Assembly (NCBI GenBank): GCA_036389795.1
Contig: DASVWD010000099.1
Span: 51,619 to 115,618 of the forward strand
DNA from: Longimicrobium sp.
Lineage (GTDB): Bacteria > Gemmatimonadota > Gemmatimonadetes > Longimicrobiales > Longimicrobiaceae
Length of the DNA stretch: 64,000 nt
Direction of reading: 5' to 3'
Below, one piece after another: positions 38,791-47,296 of the stretch. Every line of letters begins with the position of its first letter. Within the stretch, counting starts at the first letter, position 1. The notes below the pieces were generated by a model that did no database searches, was not told the DNA's origin, and saw nothing but the letters and a program-made list of their open reading frames with translations. The translations under genes and the position numbers were made by a program.

Positions 38791-40776
38791 TCACAGTCGT
38801 TTGCCCGGCGCGATCACCCTCACGCCGCCGCGTGGACGGTGGGTCCCGCCTCCAGCGAGCGCAGCGGCGGCGCCTGGAGGCGTCCACCGGGACAGCGCCT
38901 CCGCGAACTGCGCGAGCTGCGTCCTGCGTGTCGCCTTGGGGAGCCGCAGGTGCAGTGCGACCAGGTTTCCCACTTCGAGGTCGATCGCTTCATTCGGCCG
39001 CCGGGACTCGTTCACGTACATGAACCGGCCCTCCCTCCAGACCCGCCGCTCGCGGCCGAACTGGGCGAAGTACTCGCTGTCGGCGCCATTGTGCCACTCG
39101 GGGTCCGCGGCACGGAAGTGAATGTAGCCGTCGGGGAAGAACCCGGCCGCGGCCTGGTCGCCACGCGGCTCGGTCCGAAGGCGCTGGAACAAGGTATCCT
39201 TCATGGGCACCGTCCCGACCAGCACCAGCTGCACGCCCTGCTCGTTCTTGCCCTTCGACATCTTGTAGGGTTCCGCCTGCTCCGTCTTCCCCCCCTTGGT
39301 GGCCCGCACCGGCACCGGCCCGTCCTGTCGGGACGCCACGTACCGGTATACCTCGTTCTTCAGGTACCCGGAGTCCACGCACATCAGCGCGACGCGCAGG
39401 GGCGCGCCAGAGGCGTGGCGCCAGATGCGCATCCGGAACGCCTCCAGTGCCTCCCACACCGCCGGCTGGGTGGGATCGCCGTAGATGCGATCGTGCAGAA
39501 TGTTCCAGCTCTCCTCCCTCGCCCCCCACCCCTTCACCAGAAGCTCGATGCGGTCGGGCTGCACGTCCACGCCGGCCGTCAGAAGCCCCACGCCGTGCGG
39601 GACCTCGATGCGCCCGCCCGATGGAGTCAGCCACCGCTCGGCCCGGGCCTCCAGCCCCTCCGCGGTGATCGACGTCCCCGGCTGCTCCCAACACTCACCC
39701 AGCACCGTGTTGATGAAGCCCTTGAGCGCTTCCCAATCTCCCTGCGCGTCGAGCCACTCCTGCGCGATCCCCTCCCAGCCGCCTGGATCAACGAGTGAAT
39801 AAAGCGCGCTGATGTGGTACCCACGCACGCCGCTGCGGCCGGGCTTCTCCGCGATCCAGCGCCCGCCCTCAACCATCGACACCTTGTAGCGCTCGTCGAT
39901 CACGCACGCGCCGCCTGCGCACAGGTAGATAACGGAACCGGGCACCACCCTCTTCACCCCGTCAAAGTCATCCGTCTCCCACTTGAGCCCGAACGGCTGC
40001 TCCCGCCCCCCGAAGCGGAGCACCTGTTCGTGCCCGCAATGAGGACAGCGCACGTACCACCGGCGCTGGTCCGAGAGGTTCCATAGCTTCAGGATACGGC
40101 TGGTAGCCTTCTCCTTGGGCGTCGAGCCATAGAAGAACTTCTTGTTCCAGTGGTTGCGCGCGCGCTTCTCGCCCAAGGTGATCGGGTCGCCTTCGTTCTC
40201 GGCGGAGAGCGGGTAGCCGTCCACCTCATCGAAGTAGACCTCGCGGCAGTCGAAGCGCCGGAAGCCGCGCGGGCTGGTGGCACCTACGATCCGAAGGATG
40301 CCGCCCGGGTAGCGCTTCGAGAGGATGGTCTGGTCGGGGTCCTTCCACTTCGTTTCACCGATCTTCGCGCGGACCGCCGGCGTCTCGTCGATCAGCGGCG
40401 CCAGGTTTTCCTTCGACCACTTCTCGGCATCCTCCAGGGTCGGCTGCACCATCAAGACCGAGCACGGGTCCTGGTCGATGTGGTACCCGATGGCGTTCTC
40501 CAGCACCCCTTGAGTATACCCGACACGGGCCGACTTCATCACCACGACGCGCTGCACGGTGGGGTCGGACACCGCGTCCAGCACTTCGCGAAAGTACGGT
40601 GTGCGCCGCATGCGGTACCGCCCGGGCTCCGAGCTATTCAGCACGGAGAGCTTCCTGTTCTTCTCCGCCCACTCGGTGGCGCTGAAGCGCGGCTTGGGCC
40701 GGAACGCCTCGCGCACCGTGGCGGTGAAGCGGCGCCGCCAGTTGAGGATCGCGCTAGGGTGCGTCGTGCTCGGCAT
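38791..40776 (-). CDS. terL: Terminase large subunit, lambda gpA family
   Basis: 661 residues. Residues 80-90 (MKSARVGYTQG) form the gpA-type ATP-binding loop, VYFDEVDGYP (180-189) Walker B; CPHCGHEQ at 244 with a later CAGGACV gives a zinc ribbon; WEQPGTSITAEGLEARAERW starts the nuclease part with GVGLLTAGVDVQPDRIELLV. Packages DNA through the portal; the gpA type implies cos-type cutting. Overlaps the small subunit gene by 23 bases. Confidence 0.93.
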   Translation of the reverse strand: MPSTTHPSAILNWRRRFTATVREAFRPKPRFSATEWAEKNRKLSVLNSSEPGRYRMRRTPYFREVLDAVSDPTVQRVVVMKSARVGYTQGVLENAIGYHIDQDPCSVLMVQPTLEDAEKWSKENLAPLIDETPAVRAKIGETKWKDPDQTILSKRYPGGILRIVGATSPRGFRRFDCREVYFDEVDGYPLSAENEGDPITLGEKRARNHWNKKFFYGSTPKEKATSRILKLWNLSDQRRWYVRCPHCGHEQVLRFGGREQPFGLKWETDDFDGVKRVVPGSVIYLCAGGACVIDERYKVSMVEGGRWIAEKPGRSGVRGYHISALYSLVDPGGWEGIAQEWLDAQGDWEALKGFINTVLGECWEQPGTSITAEGLEARAERWLTPSGGRIEVPHGVGLLTAGVDVQPDRIELLVKGWGAREESWNILHDRIYGDPTQPAVWEALEAFRMRIWRHASGAPLRVALMCVDSGYLKNEVYRYVASRQDGPVPVRATKGGKTEQAEPYKMSKGKNEQGVQLVLVGTVPMKDTLFQRLRTEPRGDQAAAGFFPDGYIHFRAADPEWHNGADSEYFAQFGRERRVWREGRFMYVNESRRPNEAIDLEVGNLVALHLRLPKATRRTQLAQFAEALSRWTPPGAAAALAGGGTHRPRGGVRVIAPGKRL

Positions 40777-41497
40777 CCGATTCGGCGCTTTCGGCTACGT
40801 TGGCAAGAGCGGAGAGCACTTCGTCGATCGCATCATCCAGAATCGCCTGCGCGCGGGTGGTCGCGTCGCTGTCCAGGGCGACCACCTGCTCCAGCACTCC
40901 CATGCGCGACGGGTCGTCGGCGAGGCGGTTGCGTAGATCCTCGATGCTCGCGCGGAAATCCTGCTGGACGCCGGCCATGCGGGGGGCGTACTTGCCCGGC
41001 ACCTGGTTCAAGACCTCGCGCACGGCGTAGGCGAGCGCCTCTAGTTTCTCCACGTGGAAGTCGAGCGCGACCAGCTGTCCCAACCGCTCCTCGAAGTCCA
41101 GCCTGTGCTTCCCGGCGAGGAACCACTCCTTGAGTGCCTGGAAGCGCCCTTTGTCCTTCGCCTTGATTTCGCGCCAGTCAGCGGGCAGCTCGCCGGGAGA
41201 GGTGTCGAGCGGTTCGGCGTTGGCCGCGGGTGCGCCCTCTCGCTCCCCCCACTCCCCCCCCTCCACTCCCCCCTGCTCTGGTCGGCGGGAGCGACTCACG
41301 TCCGCCCCCCGCTCGGCAATTTCTTCCTGCCACAATCGGTGCAGCAAATCCGCATCAAAGCAACCGTCGCTATCCCGGCCCACATCAAAGCGTTTCAATG
41401 CGTCTCGGACGGCCTTCGGGGTGAAGCCTACGAGGCCAAGTTCTTCCCGCCGCATTGCGTAGGGCTTGACCTTCATCAGCCCGAAACCGGACGGCAT
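40754..41497 (-). CDS. Terminase small subunit candidate (247 aa)
   Basis: MPSGFGLMKVKPYAMRREEL, LGLVGFTPKAVRDALKRFDV suggests a winged helix at the N-terminus; a Ser/Gly/Glu-rich linker separates it from a long helical part (YAVREVLNQVPGKYAPRMAG, SIEDLRNRLADDPSRMGVLE, AILDDAIDEVLSALANVAES). HTH followed by helical oligomerisation region, located immediately before terL, is the Nu1-like arrangement. Annotated on position and fold. Confidence 0.7.
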   Translation of the reverse strand: MPSGFGLMKVKPYAMRREELGLVGFTPKAVRDALKRFDVGRDSDGCFDADLLHRLWQEEIAERGADVSRSRRPEQGGVEGGEWGEREGAPAANAEPLDTSPGELPADWREIKAKDKGRFQALKEWFLAGKHRLDFEERLGQLVALDFHVEKLEALAYAVREVLNQVPGKYAPRMAGVQQDFRASIEDLRNRLADDPSRMGVLEQVVALDSDATTRAQAILDDAIDEVLSALANVAESAESDAEHDAP

Positions 41498-41500
41498 CTC

Positions 41501-42103
41501 TCAGCCTCCGGAGCGGCGCAGGGGGGAGTGACTCCCCCCGCCTGTATCTAGAGATGTGGAGCGGTCGCGCGTTACCCGCGAGCCTCCGACGCCGGAAGGA
41601 CCCGCGCTGCATCGTCCCGTTACAACTGCTGGGTTCGGTTGGAGCGGTGGGAAGAGACGCTTCGCGGCGTCGGGCACCAGCCGACTCGCGCCTCCTTTCG
41701 TGCCTGCCGCTGCGCGTTGTTGCGCTTCCGCAATGGCGATCATCGTGGTGACCTCGTCCTCGTTGATTGGGGGAAGGCCGATGCTATTGTCGTCGCGTTC
41801 GCAAAAACCTTGGATCGACCTTAGCGCTTCCGCGAACGCGCTCAGGGTCTTGCCGCGGTCGTAGGTATAGCCCCTGAGTAACACTTCGATCCCACCTGTC
41901 GACAGCCGCGCGTAGTAAACCGCAACCCAGTGCCTCCACCGGCAGCGTTGTTTTGTGCTGTTGCTAGTCCCGTCGCGCTCACAGGTGTGGCGCACGGCCC
42001 AGTGGCCGAGCATGCCAGGCGCCGCCGTGACGTTCCACTCCCACCCGCACGTCGGGCAGGGCACGTCGGTGCGGACGTCCTCAAGAGTTGCGACTCGGCT
42101 CAT
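41501..42103 (-). CDS. Zinc-ribbon hypothetical protein (200 aa)
   Basis: ATGA overlap with the sigma-like gene. MSRVATLEDVRTDVPCPTCG, then WEWNVTAAPGMLGHWAVRHT, CERDG and CRWRHWVAVYYARLSTGGIE: CPTCG...C...C suits a zinc ribbon. The helical region LSAFAEALRSIQGFCERDDN is followed by a basic, low-complexity tail. Probably nucleic-acid-associated; no known family. Confidence 0.6.
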   Translation of the reverse strand: MSRVATLEDVRTDVPCPTCGWEWNVTAAPGMLGHWAVRHTCERDGTSNSTKQRCRWRHWVAVYYARLSTGGIEVLLRGYTYDRGKTLSAFAEALRSIQGFCERDDNSIGLPPINEDEVTTMIAIAEAQQRAAAGTKGGASRLVPDAAKRLFPPLQPNPAVVTGRCSAGPSGVGGSRVTRDRSTSLDTGGGSHSPLRRSGG

Positions 42104-42792
42104 GGGGTCTTTCCCTGAGGATCGTTCTGGCTGGGCCCGCAGGCCGCGAACGTCTGCCGGCTCGGGGAGTAGCCCGTGGCGCGCACGACCTCGCACGCTA
42201 CCTGCGCGTACGTCCATTCGGGGTGCCGGTGGCGCACTGCGGAAGCGTGGTGCTGGAGGATGGGGGCCCGCTGTCGCGGACTCCCGCGGATCGGTTTCGC
42301 CGGCCCGGCCAGGAGCGCGGCGAGCTTCACGCAGGCCCGGTCGCGGTGCCCGATCATTTGCTTGTCGCGCAGATGCATCCGGCGGCCGATTTCCTTGCTG
42401 CCGACGCCGTCGAGGCTCAGACGGACGACCTGCTGTTGCGGCGCGGTGAGGTGCGGGAGGCTCGCTTCCACCCGCTCGCGCAGGTCCGCGTCCGCTTCGG
42501 CCGTGGCTTCGCGAGGGTCACTCTCCCAGGTGAGCGCGAGCGCGTAGGCGTCCTGCAACTGGCAGCGGCGGATCCGGTCGCGCTTCCAGTTACGGGCGCG
42601 CTGGCGGACGATGCCGAAGAGCAGGGCTTCGGGATGCTTGACCTCGGTGGTCGTGAGGGTCCGCCACCAGCAGATGAACACCTGCTGCGCGAGGTCTTCG
42701 GCTTCGGTGCGGTCGCGCAGGTAGTAGCGGCAGGCCACCAGCACGCGGTGGTGGTAGTGGCGGTAGAGCGAGGCGAAGGCGTCGGGGCTCAT
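42100..42792 (-). CDS. ECF-like sigma-70 family factor encoded by phage
   Basis: Start ATG in an ATGA overlap at 42792 (MSPDAFASLYRHYHHRVLVA). Region 2 is clear (RDRTEAEDLAQQVFICWWRT, then LLFGIVRQRARNWKRDRIRR), and region 4 has LPHLTAPQQQVVRLSLDGVG with SKEIGRRMHLRDKQMIGHRD. The C-terminal 70 residues (QHHASAVRHRHPEWTYAQVA) are an additional domain. It lies directly ahead of the terminase and structural genes, so it is a natural candidate for late gene activation. No cognate anti-sigma factor is adjacent. Confidence 0.8.
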   Translation of the reverse strand: MSPDAFASLYRHYHHRVLVACRYYLRDRTEAEDLAQQVFICWWRTLTTTEVKHPEALLFGIVRQRARNWKRDRIRRCQLQDAYALALTWESDPREATAEADADLRERVEASLPHLTAPQQQVVRLSLDGVGSKEIGRRMHLRDKQMIGHRDRACVKLAALLAGPAKPIRGSPRQRAPILQHHASAVRHRHPEWTYAQVACEVVRATGYSPSRQTFAACGPSQNDPQGKTP

Positions 42793-43739
42793 GCGGCCTT
42801 CCTCCTTCGGCCCCACGTCGCTGGCAGCATGCAGGAGCCGCCGCAGCCGGTGTCAGACGCGATGAGCAGTTCCGTTAGGTCGGTCTGCGCCTCGACCAGC
42901 TGCAGCAGGCGATAGAGGGTGAGCGGGCGGGTGCGGCCACCGCGCCGGTCACGCAGGATCGACACGTCCTTGCCGGTGGCCCGCCGGAAAGCGTCCTCCA
43001 GCGCTGCCCACCAGAGGAAGTACGGACGGTTGGTGTTCAGCAGGTGAATCCACCAGGCGTGTCCGGCCTTCACGCAGGCGCCGCCACAGTTGTTGGTGGG
43101 GAAGCCCTGCGCGTAGAGGCGCGGGGTGGCGATGCCAACACCGCGTATCCAGGTCCGAAGCGCGGGTCTGTCGAGGTCGGGACGGTCCACTAGTGGGGAA
43201 TAGACCAGCCACGGCAGGAAGAGCCTGCGGATTCCACCTCGCCCGCGCCCGCCGTGGAAGCGGTGGCCCTCGGAGTGAGCCAGCCCGACGTACAACCGAA
43301 CCGCCTCCGGGCTCCACCGCGCCGCGACGTAGTCATCCGAGAGCGCCCGCTTCAGGATGCGGCTGCACGGGCCCGCCTGCCGGGCTCCGCCACCCATCCG
43401 GCCTTCCTCGAAGAACACTTCGAAGGGGTGGCGCCCGTCGGCCAGCCAGTGCAGTTGCGGCAGTCGGGCGCTGGCCCGCATGCGCAGGTGAGCGAGCGCC
43501 GCCTTGCGACCTGGCTCGTCCTCCCACACCTGCGGCAACGTGAGCGCGAGCGGCACCAGGTCCGACACGTCCACGCCGTAGAGGTAGCCGCACCACTCCA
43601 GCAGGAAGCGGTACAGGTCGTTGTCTTCGATGAGCGTGTCGGTGAACAGGCACTCCGGCGCGGCGCCGGTCTCCATGCGGACGAGGTCCGCCGTGACGGC
43701 GCTGGCCGCCCCGCCTGAGAGTTTCACGAGGTGGATCAT
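42789..43739 (-). CDS. PP-loop / PAPS-reductase-like protein B
   Basis: 316 residues. MIHLVKLSGGAASAVTADLV has the S-G-G-x-x-S PP-loop variant of the adenine nucleotide alpha hydrolase superfamily; FTDTLIEDNDLYRFLLE follows. A later block (GFPTNNCGGACVKAGHAWWI, KDVSILRDRRGGRTRPLTLY, then DTGCGGSCMLP) carries conserved Cys, as in phage and mobile-element members of the family. Likely activates a substrate with ATP and transfers sulfur or a related group; substrate unknown. Paralogue of the gene at 43928-45034. Confidence 0.75.
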   Translation of the reverse strand: MIHLVKLSGGAASAVTADLVRMETGAAPECLFTDTLIEDNDLYRFLLEWCGYLYGVDVSDLVPLALTLPQVWEDEPGRKAALAHLRMRASARLPQLHWLADGRHPFEVFFEEGRMGGGARQAGPCSRILKRALSDDYVAARWSPEAVRLYVGLAHSEGHRFHGGRGRGGIRRLFLPWLVYSPLVDRPDLDRPALRTWIRGVGIATPRLYAQGFPTNNCGGACVKAGHAWWIHLLNTNRPYFLWWAALEDAFRRATGKDVSILRDRRGGRTRPLTLYRLLQLVEAQTDLTELLIASDTGCGGSCMLPATWGRRRKAA

Positions 43740-43843
43740 GTCGCCTCCGTGCAGGTCCGGCACGCCCCATAGGGCCGCTTCCTGGTCCCCGCGCACTCCG
43801 GGCAGATGCGGAACGGCGCCCGGATCGCGAGCGTGAGCTGCGC
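43736..43843. repeat. 108-bp perfect repeat, copy 1
   Basis: Identical over all 108 bases to 45031-45138; both flanks diverge immediately. It covers the 3' coding end of a zinc-ribbon gene, which is intact in the other copy and out of frame here. Confidence 0.92.
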
Positions 43844-43931
43844 GGGGTCGGCGGCGTCCGTAGGTGAAGCAGGCGGCCACGACCCGGCGGTGGTAGTGGG
43901 TGTAAAGCGAGGCGAAGGCGTCGGGGGTCAT
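43740..43931 (-). pseudogene. Chimeric remnant: sigma-factor start joined to zinc-ribbon end
   Basis: Begins MTPDAFASLYTHYHRRVVAA, a copy of the sigma factor's start (MSPDAFASLYRHYHHRVLVA), with ATGA overlap to the PP-loop gene A. After about 25 codons the DNA becomes the duplicated 3' end of the zinc-ribbon gene but in a different frame, reading on through GVPDLHGGD into gene B's ATG. Either it is dead, or gene B is translated as a long fusion. Best explained by deletion between tandem cassettes. Confidence 0.75.
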
Positions 43932-45034
43932 ACGCCGCACATCCCCTCGCACTCGTTCGCGAAGCCGTCGAAGAGGCTGCCCTGGCCGCGTTCCTCGGCG
44001 GTGGAGAAGTCCACCTCATCAAGCGGCAGCAGAGATGAATGCAGATAGTTCTCACCCCTGAGGGTGCCACGGCCGCCGCCGTGCCGGATGATGCGGTCGA
44101 ACTCCACGGCTTCCGCGAACTCGGCTGGCGCGGTCTCCTTCATGTGGCGCCAGCGGGCGTCGTCCGTGTACGGGCAGCCGATACAAGCGCTCTTGGGCGG
44201 CGTGGGAAGTCCGCGCGACTCCCACCACTGGAGGCAGTCGCGGCGGGTCCAGCGCAGATCGATCAACGGGTAGCGGTGCTGAAGCCAGCGGATACGGCTG
44301 TCCTTCATCCGGACGGCTTCGTCCAGGCTGATACCCATCCACTGCTCTGCTACGATCCGGCGCGGTCCGGGCTGTCCCGGCCGGAGCCCCACCAGCTCGC
44401 GAACCTTGCGGGTGATGGGCTCTATCTTGAACTCCTTCGTGCATTGACGGCGCGCCATCCCCTTCGTGTAGCCCACCACGCGCTGCCCGGCGGCGCGGCG
44501 GAGGCGGCGGATCTCCCACAGAGTGGTAGCCAACCGCGCGCGCAAGTCTCGGGTAAAGATGTGCGAGCCTGTGTGCAGATCTATGATCGTCACACCCGCC
44601 CCACGCCGCTCCGCCTTCACGCTGTCGCGGATCTTCTGGAACGTCTTCTCGCTCCAACCACGCACCTCTGCGACAGCGTCTTCCAGATCTCGGCCGTCAG
44701 GCAGCATCATGCGCGTAACGGGGACCTTCACGAACACCGGCAATTGCACGTAGCGCTTGCCGGTGTTCTGCGCGATGTAGTAGCTGTCGCGGATCGAGCC
44801 GTTGCCGCGCGCGTCCGTCCCACGCGACACGCGGTAGATGGGGATCACCCCGCGCACCTGCTCCTCCAGCCAGTCCAGCCACTCATACACAGCGCGCGGC
44901 TCCCAGCCGGTGTCGGCGAAGATCGCCGCGTCGGGGACGTGCTCCAACTCGCCTGCCGCCGCCATCAGCAGCAGCGTGGACGACTGGACGCCGGCACCGA
45001 GACTGAGGATGCGAAGCATCGGTCTCTCGCTCAT
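43928..45034 (-). CDS. PP-loop / PAPS-reductase-like protein A
   Basis: 368 residues. MLRILSLGAGVQSSTLLLMA contains the S-x-G-x-x-S-S-T PP-loop; AAIFADTGWEPRAVYEWLDW is the conserved strand after it; MARRQCTKEFKIEPITRKVR and LPTPPKSACIGCPYTDDARW hold the Cys set typical of this phage-borne family, which may ligate iron-sulfur or zinc. ATGA overlaps link it to the zinc-ribbon gene upstream. Relatives include PAPS reductase, DndC and related sulfur-transfer ATPases; a DNA or RNA thio-modification role is possible but not shown. Confidence 0.8.
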   Translation of the reverse strand: MSERPMLRILSLGAGVQSSTLLLMAAAGELEHVPDAAIFADTGWEPRAVYEWLDWLEEQVRGVIPIYRVSRGTDARGNGSIRDSYYIAQNTGKRYVQLPVFVKVPVTRMMLPDGRDLEDAVAEVRGWSEKTFQKIRDSVKAERRGAGVTIIDLHTGSHIFTRDLRARLATTLWEIRRLRRAAGQRVVGYTKGMARRQCTKEFKIEPITRKVRELVGLRPGQPGPRRIVAEQWMGISLDEAVRMKDSRIRWLQHRYPLIDLRWTRRDCLQWWESRGLPTPPKSACIGCPYTDDARWRHMKETAPAEFAEAVEFDRIIRHGGGRGTLRGENYLHSSLLPLDEVDFSTAEERGQGSLFDGFANECEGMCGV

Positions 45035-45138
45035 GTCGCCTCCGTGCAGGTCCGGCACGCCCCATAGGGCCGCTTCCTGGTCCCCGCGCACTCCGGGCAG
45101 ATGCGGAACGGCGCCCGGATCGCGAGCGTGAGCTGCGC
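45031..45138. repeat. 108-bp perfect repeat, copy 2 (in intact zinc-ribbon gene)
   Basis: Identical to 43736-43843. It encodes the C-terminal zinc ribbon of the 86-aa gene and overlaps the ATG of PP-loop gene A, so each copy ends just at the start of a PP-loop gene. Confidence 0.92.
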
Positions 45139-45291
45139 CGGGTCCGCGTCCGCGCGCGGCGTGGTCGCCAGGCGGTCCGCGAGGGAGGCGGCGGCGTCCA
45201 CCATCTCTACCTCGTCGTCGTTCAAAGGGTGTCCGGCCAGGTCCGCGACGGCGTTGCGAATGGAGGCCTTCTGGTTCGGCGTAAGGGGCAT
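45031..45291 (-). CDS. Small zinc-ribbon protein (86 aa) of the PP-loop cassette
   Basis: MPLTPNQKASIRNAVADLAG, an acidic helical stretch and FRICPECAGTRKRPYGACRT with a final CT: CPEC...CRTC is a complete zinc ribbon. ATGA overlap with PP-loop gene A. Its 3' part is duplicated in front of PP-loop gene B. Possibly a nucleic-acid-binding partner of the PP-loop enzyme. Confidence 0.7.
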   Translation of the reverse strand: MPLTPNQKASIRNAVADLAGHPLNDDEVEMVDAAASLADRLATTPRADADPAQLTLAIRAPFRICPECAGTRKRPYGACRTCTEAT

Positions 45292-45294
45292 GGG

Positions 45295-46221
45295 TCAGAA
45301 CCTCACGCCGCGCAGGTCCGCGTCGCCGCCCACCTGAACCACACGGAAGGCGGCCAGCCGCGAGGCCACGCGGCCCACACTCAGGCCGAAGACGTGCTCC
45401 GCATAGTTCGCCTCCAACCGCGCGGGGTCTTCATTGGTCGACAGCCAGACGCGCCGGCCTTCGCGGCGGTTCAGGATGAGGGCGGCAAGTTCGAACGCCG
45501 CCGGGCTCACCTTGCCGCCCAGGAAGTCGTCGCAGATCCAGTCGTCGGCCTCTACACGGCGACGGATCAACGGCCACGTGGGCAGCTTCGCGTCGTAGGT
45601 GGCGCGCACCTCGTAGCGGAATGTGTCCCAGTCGTCGTACAGCACGCCCGTTCCAGGGGCCACGCCCTTCTCCAGCAGGTCGTAGAGCACGCAGTGGCCG
45701 ATCACCGTCTTGCCGCGTCCGAACTCGCCCCAGAGCAGCACGCTGCGGGTTCCGGCGGTGTAGCGGTCGTTGCGATCCGCCTTCGAGAACTCGCGCGATA
45801 CGGCGTAGGCGCGCTCCTGTCCGGGTCGGGGCTGGAGGTCGGCGAAGGTGGCCTTGAAGTTCCAGGGGTTGCCGCCCGCCGCTTCGCACCGCTCGAAGCG
45901 CGAGGGGGTGGGGCGAGGCGTCTGGTCGCTGTCGAGAGCTGCGGAAGCCGCCGCCGCCTGCTCGCACTCTCGCCGGTGGCACTGGGGGCAGAGTTCCGGC
46001 ACCGCGCCCATCATGCGGCCGTTGCTCCAGAGGACGCCGACCGGGAACCACCATGGCGGCGGGGCCGGGCTGCCCTCCTCGGCCAGTTCAGGCGAGACCC
46101 GGCGCACCGCCGCACCCTCGGTGGAGCCGGACCGCTCCCAGCAGCGAGTGCAGAGGGCGTAGGCGTCCGCGAAGCCGCCGAACACCTCGCCGAGGGGCTG
46201 TGGCGGCTGGTCACGCCGCAT
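45295..46221 (-). CDS. DnaC-like replicative helicase loader ATPase
   Basis: 308 residues from the ATG at 46221, which overlaps the preceding stop; a longer start at 46320 is possible. N-terminal zinc part (ADAYALCTRCWERSG...ELCPQCHRRECEQ), then NPWNFKATFADLQPRPGQER, AAA+ core with GTRSVLLWGEFGRGKTVIGH (Walker A GEFGRGKT), DDWICDDFLGGKVSPAAFEL (Walker B) and sensor region VWLSTNEDPARLEANY, ending with the arginine-bearing ASRLAAFRVVQVGG. Pairs with the winged-helix gene as in phage replication modules. Confidence 0.85.
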   Translation of the reverse strand: MRRDQPPQPLGEVFGGFADAYALCTRCWERSGSTEGAAVRRVSPELAEEGSPAPPPWWFPVGVLWSNGRMMGAVPELCPQCHRRECEQAAAASAALDSDQTPRPTPSRFERCEAAGGNPWNFKATFADLQPRPGQERAYAVSREFSKADRNDRYTAGTRSVLLWGEFGRGKTVIGHCVLYDLLEKGVAPGTGVLYDDWDTFRYEVRATYDAKLPTWPLIRRRVEADDWICDDFLGGKVSPAAFELAALILNRREGRRVWLSTNEDPARLEANYAEHVFGLSVGRVASRLAAFRVVQVGGDADLRGVRF

Positions 46222-47296
46222 CGGAGTACGTGCGGGCTCCCGGCGCGCCGGGCCGGCCGGCGGGTGCTGTCCGGCGGGGGGATGGGCGGCGGCCTGAGGC
46301 GCTGTCGTCGTGTCCGGCATGGGGCGGCGGATCCAGGTTGCGGGTTCGGTGGCGTTCGGCTTCCTGGCGGACGACGGGGGTGAAGTACGACATGCGGTCG
46401 ATCTGCCGGCGTTCGGGCGTCGGCCGGTAGGCCCTGGCCGCTCGGTAGACCGCCGCCGCGATCACTTGCCGCGGGACCGGTTCCGGCGGCGGTGCGTTCT
46501 CCGCGCCTTCGCCGAAGATCTCGCCGCGCCGCCAGCGCTCCACCGCGTCCCGGTGGAGCGGGTTGGTGTGGACCAGGCGGTTGAACGCCTCGCCGACCGC
46601 GCCGTGCTGCATCCCGAGGTTGGCGAGGGAAACGACGTACCCGACGAACTCCTGCTCGTCCATCGCTTCGACGTCGCGCCTCGCGCGCCCGTCCGACTGA
46701 CCGACTGGTTCAGGTGTTGGTTCATCCTTTGGTTTGGGTGACACAGCTCTGTCACCCCGCTCTGCCCCGGGTGTCACCCCGTCGGGGCCTGTGTTGTCAC
46801 CCCGTGGCGTCTCTTCACCGGGTGACAAATCGTCACCCCGTCCGATGTCGGGTGCCCCGCCGGCCTCCACCTGCTCGTCCGCCTGGCCCTCGCTCCACCG
46901 CGCTGCGGCGCTGCGACGCCCGCCCTCAGCTCCGGCACGGGCGGCGCGCGCGCGGCGAGAGTCCGTAGCGCGGCCGGCGGCGGCTTGTGTCCTCCACTTC
47001 TCGCGGGTCGCGTGGTCCATGGCGAGGTCGAAGGCGATTGGTCGCTGGTCGGCCCGGATGTAGGCGGGAATGACGCTCTGGTCCCCCTCCCGAATCCACC
47101 CCTCTGCCTCCAGGGCGCAGAGGTGCCGCCGGACGGTCCGCTTGTCGCACTCGGCGTACTCAGCCAGGGTGTCCACGCCCGCCCACGCGTGGCGGCCGTT
47201 CTTGTGCGCATGTCCGGCGAGCCCCCACAGGACCAGCTTGCGCGTGGCGTTGCCGATCCGCTGGGAGATCGCCCAGGCCTGGGCTTCGGCGCTCAC
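46211..47296 (-). CDS. Winged-helix replication initiator-like protein (361 aa)
   Basis: GTG start in a GTGA overlap. N-terminal winged helix: WAISQRIGNATRKLVLWGLA, RHAWAGVDTLAEYAECDKRT, VRRHLCALEAEGWIREGDQS. The middle is disordered and acidic (GDDLSPGEETPRGDNTGPDG), and a second helical region (DEQEFVGYVVSLANLGMQHG, FNRLVHTNPLHRDAVERWRR) follows. Domain order matches phage O-like proteins that bind the origin and recruit the loader encoded next door. Confidence 0.75.
   Translation of the reverse strand: MSAEAQAWAISQRIGNATRKLVLWGLAGHAHKNGRHAWAGVDTLAEYAECDKRTVRRHLCALEAEGWIREGDQSVIPAYIRADQRPIAFDLAMDHATREKWRTQAAAGRATDSRRARAARAGAEGGRRSAAARWSEGQADEQVEAGGAPDIGRGDDLSPGEETPRGDNTGPDGVTPGAERGDRAVSPKPKDEPTPEPVGQSDGRARRDVEAMDEQEFVGYVVSLANLGMQHGAVGEAFNRLVHTNPLHRDAVERWRRGEIFGEGAENAPPPEPVPRQVIAAAVYRAARAYRPTPERRQIDRMSYFTPVVRQEAERHRTRNLDPPPHAGHDDSASGRRPSPRRTAPAGRPGAPGARTYSDAA

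Noticed and set aside
43928..45034. Dnd/Ssp phosphorothioation system
   Set aside because: Only the PAPS-reductase-like part is present; no DndB, D, E or cysteine desulfurase genes are nearby.
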